From Notamacropus eugenii (lineage: Eukaryota; Chordata; Mammalia; Diprotodontia; Macropodidae): a stretch of 64,000 bases of DNA. The notes under the pieces were generated by a model. That model made no database searches. It had not been told where the DNA came from and was given only the letters and a program-made list of their open reading frames with translations. The DNA is taken from positions 30,077,712-30,141,711 of the forward strand of contig NC_092875.1 of assembly GCF_028372415.1 (NCBI RefSeq), given 5' to 3'. Of this stretch, positions 1-9,407 are shown in pieces (the first letter of the stretch is position 1; each line of letters begins with the position of its first letter). A program made the position numbers and the translations under genes.

Positions 1-320
1 ATATTATGTTTACAAGGCACTATGATATACATTGGGGATACAGTGACAAAAATGAAATAGTTTCTGACCTCAAGAAATTACATGAAGTAATTCCAGAGGA
101 CAGGGTGGGTAGAGCGTACCCAACATTGTGTATTGTGGGAGGATTCAGGAAAGGATTTGAGATGAGACCTATGTTTTGAAGGAATTCATGGATTCCAAGA
201 GGAGGTATATGCACATAAGAGGAATGTGAACTTTCCAGGGTTGAAGGACAGCTTATGCAAAAGCACAGAGCTAGAATTCTTTGTCTGGGGAATTGTTCCT
301 AATGTCACATGGTTGGCAGA
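1..320 (-). repeat. L2-type LINE 3' end, antisense
   Basis: Read on the minus strand this matches the L2 3' region: 'caaggcactatgat' followed by 'attggggatacagtgacaaaaatgaaatag' in shorter pieces, then the characteristic 'ttccagggttgaagg...cagcttatgcaaaagcacagag' stretch that recurs in all other antisense L2 copies of the window (for example near 19.5, 33.7, 49.1 and 60.8 kb). It carries no coding capacity. The left edge is cut by the window. Confidence 0.6.
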
Positions 321-346
321 TTGTTGTGTTTGTCCTTCATTTTGAA
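321..346 (-). repeat. RTE-type SINE, 3' tip, left part of split copy
   Basis: The bases 'ttgttgtgtttgtccttcat' are the antisense 3' end of the RTE-derived SINE whose remainder lies at 3025-3330. The HAL1-like element at 347-3024 separates the two parts. The bases 331-346 are repeated at 3025-3041, as expected of a target-site duplication. Confidence 0.7.
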
Positions 347-1318
347 AAATTTATTTATATTTAGTTTTCAACATTCATTTCCACAAGATTTTGAGTTCCA
401 AAATTTCTCCCCATTTCTCCTCTTCCCCACCCCGAGACACCATGCATTTTGATTACCCCTTCCCCCAATCTGCCCTCTCTTCTGTCACACTCCTCCCTTC
501 CCTTATCTCCATTTTCTCTATTTTTTTTGTAGGGCAAGATAGATTTCTATGCCCCATTACCTGTATTTCTTGCATGCAATTTCCTAATTGCATGCAAAAA
601 CAACTCTCAATATTCGTTCATAAAACTTTGAGTTCCAACTTCTCTCCCTTCCTCCCTCCCCCACCCATCTCCACTGAGAAGGCAAGCAATTCAATATAGA
701 CTGTACTTGTGTAGTTATGCAAAAGACTTCCATAATAGTCATGTTGTAAAAGACTAACTATATTTCCCTCCATCCTAACCTGCCCCCCATTTATTCTGTT
801 CTCTCTTTTGACGTTGTCCCTCCCCAAAACTGTTTACTTCTAATTACTACCTCCTCCCATTTACCCTCCCTTCTATCATCTCCCCCACACTTCTTATCCC
901 CTTCTCCCCTACTTTCCTGTAGTGTAAGATAGATTTTCATACCAAATTGAGTGTACATGTTGTTCCCTCCGTAAAACAAATGTGATGAGAGTAAGTTTCA
1001 CTTTTTCCCTCTCACCTCCCCCCTTTTCCTTTTCATAGAAAAAGCCTTTTCTAACCTCTTTTATGAGAGATAATTAGCCCCATTTCATTTCTCCCTTTCT
1101 CCTCCCAATATATTCCACTCTCACCCCTTAATTTTAATTTTTTTTAGATATCATCCCTTCTTATTCAATGCACCCTGTGCCTTCTGTCTATATGTATATA
1201 ATCTCTCCAATTATACTGAGAAAAGTTTCAAGACTTACAAATGTTATCCTTCCATGTAGGAACGTAAACAGTTCAATTTTAGTAAGTCCCTTATGATTTC
1301 TCTTTCTTGTTTACCTTT
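347..1318 (-). other. HAL1 3' UTR with repeated pyrimidine-rich modules (copy 1)
   Basis: Plus-strand text is rich in C/T runs ('cttcccccaatctgccctct', 'cctccctcccccacccatct'). Two similar modules recur about 390 bp apart: 'gtagggcaagatagattt' near 529 and 'gtagtgtaagatagattt' near 920, each following a C/T run. The same pair exists in copy 2 (near 12079 and 12455), so the duplication belongs to the element itself. The frames at 391-699 and 618-827 fall in this UTR and are not genes. Confidence 0.6.
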
Positions 1319-2345
1319 TCATGCTTCTTTTGATTCTTGTGTTTGAAAGCCAAATTTTCTATTCAGCTCTGGTCTTTTCATGTATAATGCTTGAAAGTCC
1401 TCTATTTCATTGAATGACCACTTTTCTCCCTGAAGTATTATACTCAGTTTTGCTGGGTAGGTGATTCTTGGTTTTAATCCTAGTTCTTTTGACTTCTGAA
1501 ATATCATATTCCAGACCCTTCAATCCCTTAATGTAGAAGCTGCTAGATCTTGTGTTATCCTGATTGGATGTTCACAATACTTAAAATGTTTCTTTCTGGC
1601 TGCTTGCAATATTTTCTCCTTGACCTAGGAACTCTGGAATTTGGATACAATATTACTAGGAGTTTTTCTTTTCAGATCTCTTTAAGGAGTTGATTGGTGG
1701 ATTCTTTCAATATTTATTTTACCCTCTGCTTCTAGAATATCAGGGTAATTTTCCTTGATAATTTCATGAAAGATGATGTCTAGGATCTTTTTTTGATCAG
1801 GCTTTCAGGTAGTCCCATAATTTTTAAATTTTCTCTCCTGGATCTGTTTTCCAGGTCAGTTGTTTTTCCAGTGAGATATTTCACATTGTCTTCTAGTTTT
1901 TCATTCTTTTAGTTTTGTTTTGTAATTTTTTGGTTTCCCATAAAGTCATTAGCTTCCATCAGCTCCATTTCTAATTTTTAAAGAACTATTTTCTTCAGTG
2001 AACTTTTGAACCTCCTTTTCCATTTAACTAATTCTGCTTTTTAAAGCATACTTCTCCTCGTTGACTTTTTGGACCTCTTTTGCCATTTGAGTCAGTCTAA
2101 TTTTAAAGCTCTTATTTTATTCAGCATATTTTTGGGTCTCCTTTAGCAAGCTGTTGACTCACTTTTCATGATTTTCTTGCATTGCTCTCATTTCTCTTCC
2201 CAATTTTTCCTCCACCTCTCTTACTTGATTTTCAAAATCTCCTTTGAGCTCTTCCATGGCCTGAGACTATTGCACATTTTTCGGAGGTTTTTGATGTAGA
2301 AGCCTTGACTTTTATATCTTCCTCTGATGGTATGTTTTGTTCTTC
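1319..2345 (-). pseudogene. L1/HAL1 ORF1-like RNA-binding protein, broken copy 1
   Basis: The clearest piece is the C-terminal domain at 1507-1319. It contains 'ITYPAKLSIILQGEKWSF' followed by 'KRPELNRKF' and a stop, which corresponds to the conserved L1 ORF1p C-terminal domain (YPAKLSF...RPAL in human L1). Upstream, the coiled-coil part is present but stops and frameshifts break it. The start codon seen in copy 2 at 13907 is mutated here. The protein of intact relatives is a trimeric nucleic-acid chaperone that packages the element's RNA. This copy cannot make it. Confidence 0.75.
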
Positions 2346-3024
2346 CTCATTAGAAAGGATGGAAGAAAATATCTGTCCACTGTGAAAGTAACCTTCTATA
2401 GGCTTATTTTTGTCCTGTTTTTGGGCATTTTCCCAAACCAGTTACTTGGCTTGTGTGTCCTTTGTCAAGTGGAAGGGCACTATAAGTCGGGACCTGTAAG
2501 TTCTCAGTTTCTCCAAGGTGGCACAATCAAGAGAGAGGAGTTTCCTCCTCTCCTGGCCTGTGCCCTGGTCTAGGAGCAACCATAAATATTCCTTTCTGTC
2601 CAGGATCTGTGAGTAGAGCTCCCTCTCCACTGTCACCACTAGTTCTACCAAGTCAGTGCTATTTGGAGTCAGGGTTAAGGCTGGACCTGGCTCCCTTTTC
2701 ACCTAGGTGAAAGAGCTTTCTCATTGACCTTTGAAGAATTTGTGAGTTGAGAAATCTGGGAATCATCACTGCTACCTATGTTTCCACGTGCTGTGTGGCC
2801 AAGGCTGCGCTGTGCTCTGCTCTGAGCCCTATGTGATAGACTTGTTCTGTTGGCCTTCCAGGCTGTCTTGTGTGGGAAATCTCTTTCACCCTGCCATTTT
2901 GTGGCTTCTGCTGCTCTAGAATTTTTGAGAGTCATTTTTTCACAGGTATTTTTTGGGATATGGGGGTAGAGCTAGAGCAGATCTGTCCTTCTACTCTGTC
3001 ATCTTAGCTCCACCCCCCATCATC

Positions 3025-3330
3025 TGTCCTTCATTTTTGAAGAGGACCATGACATCAGGGAGATGATGACATGACTTGCAGTTGACTTCAATCTGAATGA
3101 GAGAGGGCTGTGCAAGGTTACCAGCTTCACTTTGTCCTCCAGGGCCATGTGGGTTCAATAGCCAGATATTCATCAGGATGACTGGAGATGGCCCAGGATG
3201 CAGTGGGAGACCCTGCAAACCCTGGTCCTTTTAGGTTAAGGCCTTTTCAGGTTCTCACTTTGAGTGAGTTAATGCCAATTCAGTGAATAGGTTTCTTTAA
3301 GAAGAGCGTCAAAGAATAACCCCTTGGGTG
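3025..3330 (-). mobile_element. RTE-mobilised SINE, right part of split copy
   Basis: It starts 'tgtccttcatttttgaagag' and continues 'gaccatgacatcagggag...gtgcaaggttaccagcttcact...ggatgactggagatggccca'. The same family occurs at 9180, 28225, 50895 and 61918. The 3' end (antisense here) resembles the 3' end of the RTE LINE copies at 28655 and 57355, which suggests mobilisation by RTE machinery. HAL1 copy 1 interrupts it. Confidence 0.75.
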
Positions 3331-3559
3331 TTACCTCATGCTGGTGGCAACATTTCACCCAAAACATGTCACTTTGGAAATATGGTTCTCCCCATCTATT
3401 GATAGGGGATCTGAAGACAATTCCAGTGACAAAATCTTTTAGCATATTGAAGAAGTTCCAAATCTGTTGAGAGCAGATTAAGGACAAATTTCTGAATGTT
3501 GGATTAAATTGATACCAATGACATTGATATGGATGGTGCTGACCCTCTTACTGAGTCAT

Positions 3560-3652
3560 GTCAAGTCAAGTCAAGCCAAGTAAGCAAGCATTTGTTAAGT
3601 GCTTACTTTAAGCCAGGCACTGTGCCAAGGTGCACACTAACAAGCAATGATG
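3560..3652 (-). repeat. L2 3' end fragment, antisense
   Basis: The stretch 'gcatttgttaagtgcttact...agccaggcactgtgccaagg' is the antisense L2/MIR terminus. The simple string 'gtcaagtcaagtcaagccaa' sits just upstream. Confidence 0.6.
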
Positions 3653-4342
3653 AGACAAGAAGAAAATGGATCACAAAGAGTCATCATGGTTCCATCAAGG
3701 ATGGTTAAGCTAGACTTAATTTATACCATCCCTCACTCCTCCCTTCTTATAGATTAGGAGAATATAGTTGGGGCATTCTAGCTCCATTTTTTTAAGCAAA
3801 GCCTTTCTGTTCTTATGACAGTGATGGGGAGATAACAGCTAGACAATAGTATAGTTTGATGGATTCAGTTAAATGGTCAAACTCCAAGAACAGTCATCGA
3901 TGGTTCTATATCAATTTTGACGAAAGTTATCAGTGGAGTGCCCTAGGGATCTGTGCTTCTCTCAGAGCTATCTAATTGGCTACATCAATGATTTGGGCAA
4001 AGGCATGGATGATAGTTACCAAAAATGCAACTGACAGAAAGGAGAGTTAAGACACTCTAAAATAGGATCAAGAAAGCTCTTGACAGGTTGGAAACTTCTG
4101 GATGACATTTCATAGGGACAAGTGGAAAATCTTACCCTCAGATTAAAAAAAAACTTTACAAGTATTTAATTAATTAACTTTATAAGTGTTTAACTAAGTA
4201 TTTAACTATGCAAGTCCTTAAGTATTAAATTAACTTTATAAGAATTCCTCAAGGGTGATGCATCAAGAGACTGCAGTTAGTTTGAAAAAAAATATCTGAG
4301 GGTTTTAGTGAACTGCAAACTCAGTATGTGTCAATAGTATGA

Positions 4343-4378
4343 AGATGATGATGATGATGATGACGATGATGATGATAG
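4343..4378 (+). repeat. (GAT)n microsatellite
   Basis: About eleven GAT units with single interruptions (gac, agc), lying at the break between the first L3 block and the MIR-type SINE. Confidence 0.9.
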
Positions 4379-4379
4379 C

Positions 4380-4830
4380 AATGACTAGCATTTACATAAT
4401 CATTTAAGGTTTGAAAAGATTTATCTCATTTGACAAAACAACCAAGAAAGGTAAGTACTATTATTATCTTTTTTTTATAAATGGAAACTGAGGCAGGCAG
4501 AGATTATATGACTTGCCCAGGGACACAAAGTTAGTAAGAGTCTGAGGCCAAACTTGAATTTAGATTTGAAAGACTCAGCATCCTGAGTTAAAAATCTAAC
4601 CTCGGATACCTACTATCTGTATGACCCTGGGCAAGTCATTTCACCTTGTTTACCTCAATTTCCTCACCTACCAAATGAGCTGGAGGAGGAAATGACAAAC
4701 TACTCCAGTGGCTCTGTCAAGAAAACCCCAAGTGAGGTCATGGAGAGTAGGACAAAGACTGAACAACAACTTCCTGACTCTAGGCCCAGCACTCTATCCA
4801 CTGTACTGCACCTAACCAAAAAATTTAATG
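4380..4830 (-). mobile_element. MIR/L2-tailed SINE, antisense, split by a Mar1
   Basis: Antisense MIR text 'gcatttacataatcatttaa', 'ggaaactgaggcaggcagag', 'tgacttgcccagggacacaa' runs to about 4584 and resumes at 4776 with 'cttcctgactctaggcccag' and 'ctctatccactgtactgcac'. The interruption is the Mar1 SINE at 4585-4775. Confidence 0.75.
4585..4775 (+). mobile_element. Mar1-type CORE-SINE, sense (nested)
   Basis: Recognised by 'gaccctgggcaagtcatttc', 'cctcaatttcctcacctac', 'gagctggaggaggaaatgac' and the tail 'ggtcatggagagtaggacaa...gaacaacaac'. The tRNA-like head is mostly missing. The small frame at 4692 is translated SINE. Confidence 0.8.
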
Positions 4831-5056
4831 TGTTCTTCAGCTGCCTTATGAGAGGAATGGTTCCAGAAGTGAGTCTGTGATATCCCCTCTTCCCTCTGAT
4901 GTGGTAAGGACACATCTGGGGTACTGTTTTCAGTTCTAGATTATTTGGGGAAGAAATTGATAAATTTGGAAGCACATAAAGGAAGGCAGCCAGATTGGGG
5001 AAAGATCTCAAGTCCATGCCATCTGGAGATCAGTTGAAGTAACAAGAGATGTTTAT

Positions 5057-5142
5057 TAAGGGGATTTTTTCTGTGAAGTTTGGATTTGGTCAAAGGGCTT
5101 CCCTTGAGGGCAGCCTTGAGGCCACAGGTTCCTCATCCCTGA
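5057..5142. mobile_element. Palindromic hAT-like MITE, one arm
   Basis: The stretch 'tctgtgaagtttggatttgg' through 'gccttgaggccacaggttcc' and 'catccctg' matches one terminal arm of the element at 6975-7165 and 9503-9662. Only half of the palindrome is left. Confidence 0.6.
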
Positions 5143-5172
5143 CCTGGAAGGAAAAGTGACTTCAGGAAGAAC

Positions 5173-5970
5173 ATGATAGGAAATAGGATTCAAGGGCACC
5201 CCCATGCTACCAAACTCCCTTGCCCATTCACTGTTCTTTCTCCACTCCAGTCTATCCTTACCCTCTCTCCCATAGCTTCTCAGAGCTCCTCAGTTTTCCA
5301 TTCACAGCATCTCCATCTCTTACATTCATTCCTCTCTCTCCATTCACTCCACCCAAATTCAAGCCCTCATCCCCTCTTTCCATGCCAATGGTAATAGCCT
5401 GCAGATTGTTCAGCTTGGCTTCTCTCTAATCCACCCTCCACACAGTTACCAAATCGATATATCTAAAGAAAAGTCTGACCATATTCTCCTGCTCAAGAAG
5501 CTGGAATCCCATAGGAATTCCTCATCTTGGCATTTAAAGACTTTCATAAGCCAATCTATCTGTCCCAACTGATTTCACTTTCTTCCTCGTTCTATGACCC
5601 AGAATTCAGCCAAACTGGTCTGCTTACTGTCCGTTCTCCATGGCTTTTCTTTCTGTGACATTCACAGGCTGTCCAGCAAGCCTGGAACACTCTCCCTCCA
5701 TACCTTTATCTCTTGAAATCTCTATTTCCCTTCCATGCTCAGCTCAATTACCACCTCCTACAAGAGACTCTTTCTTATTTCCCTAGTTGTTTCTGTAATG
5801 GGCTCCCCATAGAAATAATTTTCTTTTCAGATTTTATACATTTTGCATTTACTTATCTGTGAACATGTTGTCTCCATCTAGAAGAATATCAACTGCTTAA
5901 GGGCAAGCACTGTTTCTTTTTTTTTGTATTTGAGTCCCCTCTTAATAAGTGCTGATTGAACTGGACTGAA
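5173..5970 (+). mobile_element. L2 LINE 3' part, sense
   Basis: Sense L2 C-terminal coding and 3' UTR text: 'ctggcttctctctaatccac'-like splice of motifs, 'gtctgaccatattctcctgc', 'cctggaacactctccctcca', 'gctcagctcaattaccacct', then 'gggcaagcactgtttctt' and the end 'aataagtgctgattgaactg'. Frames at 5173 and 5220 are degraded L2, not genes. Inserted within the L3 at 3655-6660. Confidence 0.75.
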
Positions 5971-6299
5971 TTTGGCACAGGAGAATCCTGCAAGTAAGTA
6001 ACAGGTGGAAGTCTGTTGGGTTTTAGGTCCCATGCTTAAATGAGGTCTTGTTCAGGGACTTGTTGGCCGCTGACCAAGAGCAGCCAGCTCTCTTGGTATG
6101 CCAACTTCAGTGCCAAAGACCCCATCCTCCCACCTCATCCCCAATCCTATTCAGGACATATTGCTCTCTTTTTCCTCAGTGTTCAGAGTCCACATCCTCT
6201 TAATGTTGGAAGGTTGCCTTGGGAAATCTTCTCTTACTTTGGTAAGTAGATGATACTAAAGTCTCTGCTGTGTAGGGAACTCTGCTCTTTCATCAAAGG
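5971..6299. other. No repeat or gene recognised
   Basis: This spacer between the sense L2 and the resumed L3 block has no clear match. A frame of 69 codons at 6040-6249 has no recognisable domain and ordinary composition, so I treat it as chance. Confidence 0.4.
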
Positions 6300-6664
6300 A
6301 AAGACTGGTGAGTTGAAGGAACTAGGTACATTTATCTTTGAGAAGAGAAGATTCCATATGGACACATGATGGCTTTGTTTAAGTATTTGAAGGGTTGTCC
6401 TAAGCAAGAGGGATTAGTTGGCTCGAAAGGGCTAAATTAGAAGTGACAAGTGTAAGTTGAAACAAATGTAGGTTTCATGTCTAAGCTATGAGAGCTAAAC
6501 CAAAGTGGAATGGGCTGTCTCCAAAGGTTGGTTGGGTTCCTTCTCAGTGGATGTTTTCAGGCAGGGTCTAGATGATTGTTTGTTGGGTATGCCATAGAGG
6601 AGACAAACTAGGTTGACACCGAGATCTCTTCTGACTCTAATACTCTGGGATTCATGGAAATAGA

Positions 6665-6905
6665 ACCATTAAATCCAATTCAATAAGCATTTATTAAGTG
6701 CCTACTATGTTCTAGGCACTATGCTAGGAGCTAGGGATGCAAAGATAACCCTCAAGGAGCTTCTGTTCAGCTGAAAGGAAAAGAATTCATAGACAAAAAT
6801 AAATAAAAAATATAGAGTAAATACATAGTGATTGGAAGGGGGAGATACTAAGAACTGATGAGGTGGGAGAGGACAGGGATCAGAATAGTCTTGTGTAGTT
6901 TGTAT
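6665..6905 (-). repeat. L2 3' region, antisense
   Basis: The bases 'ataagcatttattaagtgcc' 'tactatgttctaggcactat' 'gctaggagctagggatgcaa' are followed by 'ccctcaaggagcttctgttc', which is the antisense L2 3' end and its neighbouring UTR. Confidence 0.75.
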
Positions 6906-6974
6906 GAATGGAGTTGAGCCAAATACAATTTCTAAAAGTACTTGAAAAATAGTCAGTAACTTGGATTAAATTTA

Positions 6975-7165
6975 ACCTGTGGCCTAGGGTCCTACAAAGT
7001 CTGGGCTAAGAGTGCCTCATGGGGCCTTGTAGGTTCTTGGGTATGGCCTTTTGACTGAGTGCAAATTTTACAGAACAAATTAAGGAAATCAAAGGACCAC
7101 ACTTGAGGACCTAGAGGGCCACATGCAGCCTCTATACCGCAGGTTCTCTATCCCTGTTGAGAGTA
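6975..7165. mobile_element. Palindromic hAT-like MITE, copy with both arms
   Basis: The left arm 'ggccttttgactgagtgcaa' / 'attttacagaacaaatta' is inversely complementary to the middle of the right arm, which continues 'cacacttgaggacctagagg' 'gccacatgcagcctct' and ends 'gcaggttctctatccctg'. Sister copies at 5057 and 9503. Confidence 0.65.
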
Positions 7166-7484
7166 GAGACTGTGTCATCCATTTCCCCCCTTCCCCCCAA
7201 GTCTAACCCAGAGTAAGTGCTTAATTAATACTTAATTAAAATGTGGGGTTTTTCTTAGGTTTTTAGATTTATCTGGTTTTTATTGACAGATTCTGATTTA
7301 ACACAGCAGACACACATTTTCAAAGCATGTTTCCTGAAAACCAACAGTAAAGAGTAACAGCCACTGATGTTCTATGCATCTGTTTGTTAATCCTTGGTGA
7401 CTGATTGATGGACCACATGGCCGAGTCAATCAGAAGAGTGTCCACTCACAGCTGGAAAAGATGCTTGGTGCCAGCTCATTCATC

Positions 7485-7683
7485 CTCCTCATTTTCCAGA
7501 TGAGGAGAAAGAGACCCATGTAACATTAGGTGGTTTTCCCAAGGTCAGCTAGGTAATGAAGTGACTTACCCAAGGTCAAACAGCTAGTTAGTGTCTGAGG
7601 CCAGATTTGAACTCATGAAGATGAGTCTTCCAAGCCAGTGGAAGTCTTCCAGTGCTCTATCCACTGTACCACCTAGCTGCCCT
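7485..7683 (-). mobile_element. MIR-type SINE, antisense
   Basis: Has 'cattttccagatgaggagaa', 'gacttacccaaggtcaaaca', 'gtctgaggccagatttgaac', and ends 'ctctatccactgtaccacct' 'agctgccc'. An internal stretch ('aaggtcagctaggtaatgaa') repeats part of the SINE core. Confidence 0.75.
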
Positions 7684-8150
7684 TTCCTCCTCTAAAGCAA
7701 CCCTCAAATCAGAAATTCCACATTCAGTGACTGGGTATTGAAAAAAAACAGAGGGGAGACAGAAGGTTAGGGATGGAGGATTTGCTATGAGGAAGGGGAG
7801 GGAAAGATAGAAAGGTCAGTGGAGCTGTCAGCTGGCATGAAGATTTATAATCTCCCAAGCTCTCCTATTCTCCCCAGTCTCCCTCCACCCCCAGTGTCCT
7901 GGTCCGCTCCTCCTTTCTCCTGGCCAAGCATCCTACAGACTCACATTATCTCTATTAATACCAGCCACAAGGTCATTACTCAGGCACCAACTTTTCGTTC
8001 AGCATAAATATTTATACGAGCCTGCCCTGTGGCTCCTGCCTTTTCCTTTTATTTGATTCCTGCCTCCTCTTGTGTCTTGGTAGTCTGTCAGCTAAAGCGT
8101 TTTGCTCTCCTGTCTGGAACCACGGGAGCCAGCAGAGTCTCTTGGAAGAG
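7684..8150. other. Non-repetitive block
   Basis: There is no recognisable repeat here apart from short purine runs near 7740-7815. The segment 7925-8110 contains A/T-rich blocks such as 'attatctctattaatacc' and 'cataaatatttatacgagcc', which could be regulatory. The frames at 7819 and 8029 have no recognised domain. Confidence 0.35.
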
Positions 8151-8215
8151 CACTGGGGGCATGGAGAGGAGGGGGAAGAGGAAGAAGGAGGAGGAGGAGG
8201 AGAAAGAGAGGGCTA
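8150..8215 (+). repeat. GA-rich purine tract
   Basis: The run 'gaggaagaaggaggaggagg' 'aggagaaagaga' is a low-complexity polypurine stretch. Confidence 0.85.
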
Positions 8216-8273
8216 ACTGAGGGGTTACATACAGGGATCAGCTAATGAATAAAGAACTGGAAAGGTTCTAATA

Positions 8274-8525
8274 TGGACCCCCCATCATTTCCTCTGGATT
8301 TCCCCCCATTGTTTCCTCTAAATTCCCCCTCCCATTTCCCCTAGATCCCCCACTCATCTTTTCTGGATTTCCTTTCCTCATTTTCTTCTGGGATTTCTGT
8401 TCCCCCCATAATTTCCTCTGGACCCCCATCATTTCCTCTTGATCCCCCATCATTTACTCTGTATTTTCCCTTTTTTTCTGGATTTCTGCCTCCCTCCATC
8501 ATTTTCTCTGGGTTTGCTTCCTCTT
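8274..8525 (+). repeat. Minisatellite, roughly 20-25 bp unit
   Basis: About eleven degenerate copies of a unit close to 'ccccccatcatttcctctgg' plus 'att(t)'. The best-kept units are near 8277, 8400 and 8420-8450. The minus-strand frame at 8268-8453 (repeats of EEMMGG/EETMGG) is only the translation of this array. Confidence 0.8.
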
Positions 8526-8674
8526 TCCCTATTTCTATCTAATTGTGAGGCTTGGGTCTGTATCTTGCCTTTGCAACTGAGTGACTATGGAGGATTTCAC
8601 TTCCTTTCTGAGTTCCCTCCTCTTTAAAATGAGAATCTGGGACAACATGACCCCAAAACCTCCTTCCAGCTCCC

Positions 8675-9030
8675 CGGGCATGGTGGATGGAGAACCAACC
8701 TTCAATTCAGGAAGACCTAGCTTCAAATCCTGCCTCAAATGCACAGTGGGTGTGTAAGATTTTGGTCTATGTTATATAGACTTAATGAACCAGCTTTCTC
8801 TTCTGTAAAATAATAACAACAACTAACACTTGTATAGTGTTTATTATGTGCCAGATTCTGAGCTGGATGCTTTACAATTATAAAATGAGGGCAATGGCTT
8901 AGATGCCTTCTGAGGTTCCTTCCTGGGGGAGGAAATGGCCAACACTGCAAGTGTCTTCACCAAGAGAACCTCCAGATGGGATCAAAAAGGGTCAGACACA
9001 ATGGAAAATGACTGGACCACAACAACACCC
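8675..9030 (+). mobile_element. Mar1-type SINE, sense, with an L2/MIR tail fragment inside
   Basis: The head 'tggtggatggagaaccaacc' 'ttcaattcaggaagacctag' 'cttcaaatcctgcctcaaat' is tRNA-like. An antisense L2 tip ('gtttattatgtgccagattc') lies at about 8818-8882. The Mar1 tail ('gaggaaatggccaacactgc', 'ggatcaaaaagggtcagaca', 'ggaccacaacaac') ends near 9030. The 157-codon frame at 8903-9376 runs across this and the next SINE and is not a gene. Confidence 0.65.
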
Positions 9031-9179
9031 AATCTGGAGGGGACATGATTTGTTTTTAACTCCACCTACACCTTGGACAACCTCCTGTTTCTATACTTTT
9101 CCAGACAATCTTCTCTTAGGCCAGACCAGGTTCCCCAAATTGTTCTCAACTAGTGGTCAACTAGATGTACTTAGGGTTT

Positions 9180-9355
9180 GTTGTTATTTGTATTTCGTTC
9201 TCATAGAGGACCATGACATCAGGAAGGTGATGCCATGCTATGTAAGTGAATTGGATTTAAGTGAGGCAGGACTGTGCAAGGTCACCAGCCTCACTGTTTC
9301 CACTAGAGTCATCTGGGTCCAGTGGCAAGATATAGATTGGGATGACTGGAATGGT
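9180..9355 (-). mobile_element. RTE-mobilised SINE, antisense
   Basis: The stretch 'gttgttatttgtatttcgtt' 'ctcatagaggaccatgacat' 'caggaaggtgatgccatgc' through 'gggatgactggaa' is the same family as 3025-3330. Confidence 0.8.
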
Positions 9356-9407
9356 TCTGAATATAGTGGTATATGATGATAACTTATGTTAGCTTGGCCT
9401 GAATTAA

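Larger units (their letters stand above)
347..3024 (-). mobile_element. HAL1-like (half-L1) retroelement, copy 1, near full length
   Basis: On the minus strand the order is a 5' leader (3024 to about 2351) starting 'ggagctaagatgacagagta', an ORF1-like coding region (about 2345 to 1319), and a polypyrimidine-rich (plus strand) 3' UTR of about 970 bp ending in an A/T-rich tail at 347. There is no room for, or trace of, an L1 ORF2 (endonuclease/RT) between ORF1 and the 3' end. That layout defines HAL1 elements, known from several mammals. Flanking direct repeats of 16-17 bases ('tgtccttcattttgaa' at 331-346 and 'tgtccttcatttttgaa' at 3025-3041) mark an L1-style insertion into a pre-existing SINE. 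A second copy lies at about 11896-14697. The HAL1 label is inferred from layout. An alternative is an L1 that lost ORF2 by internal deletion, but two copies with the same structure argue against that. Confidence 0.7.
3655..6660 (+). mobile_element. CR1/L3-type LINE, sense, split by nested insertions
   Basis: Three blocks read in order as one degraded CR1-clade ORF2 and 3' part. 3655-4342 holds the reverse-transcriptase region (a 'ggattcagttaaatgg' stretch, then 'atcagtggagtgccctaggg', encoding a remnant of the conserved SGVPQGS box, then 'tacatcaatgatttgggcaa', the IND-L block). 4836-5056 continues with 'ggtactgttttcagttctag' and 'gaggcagccag'-like text. 6300-6660 carries the 3' part ('gtatttgaagggttgtcct', 'aaagtggaatgggctg'). 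Stops occur throughout. Between the blocks lie a GAT microsatellite, a MIR with a Mar1 inside it, a hAT-like fragment and an L2. The bases around 5033-5060 and 6314-6337 are similar ('ttgaagtaacaagagatg' and 'ttgaaggaactaggtaca'). Confidence 0.7.

Noticed and set aside
8903..9376. 157-codon plus-strand frame
   Set aside because: Spans the end of a Mar1 SINE and an RTE-type SINE. Both halves are repeat sequence.
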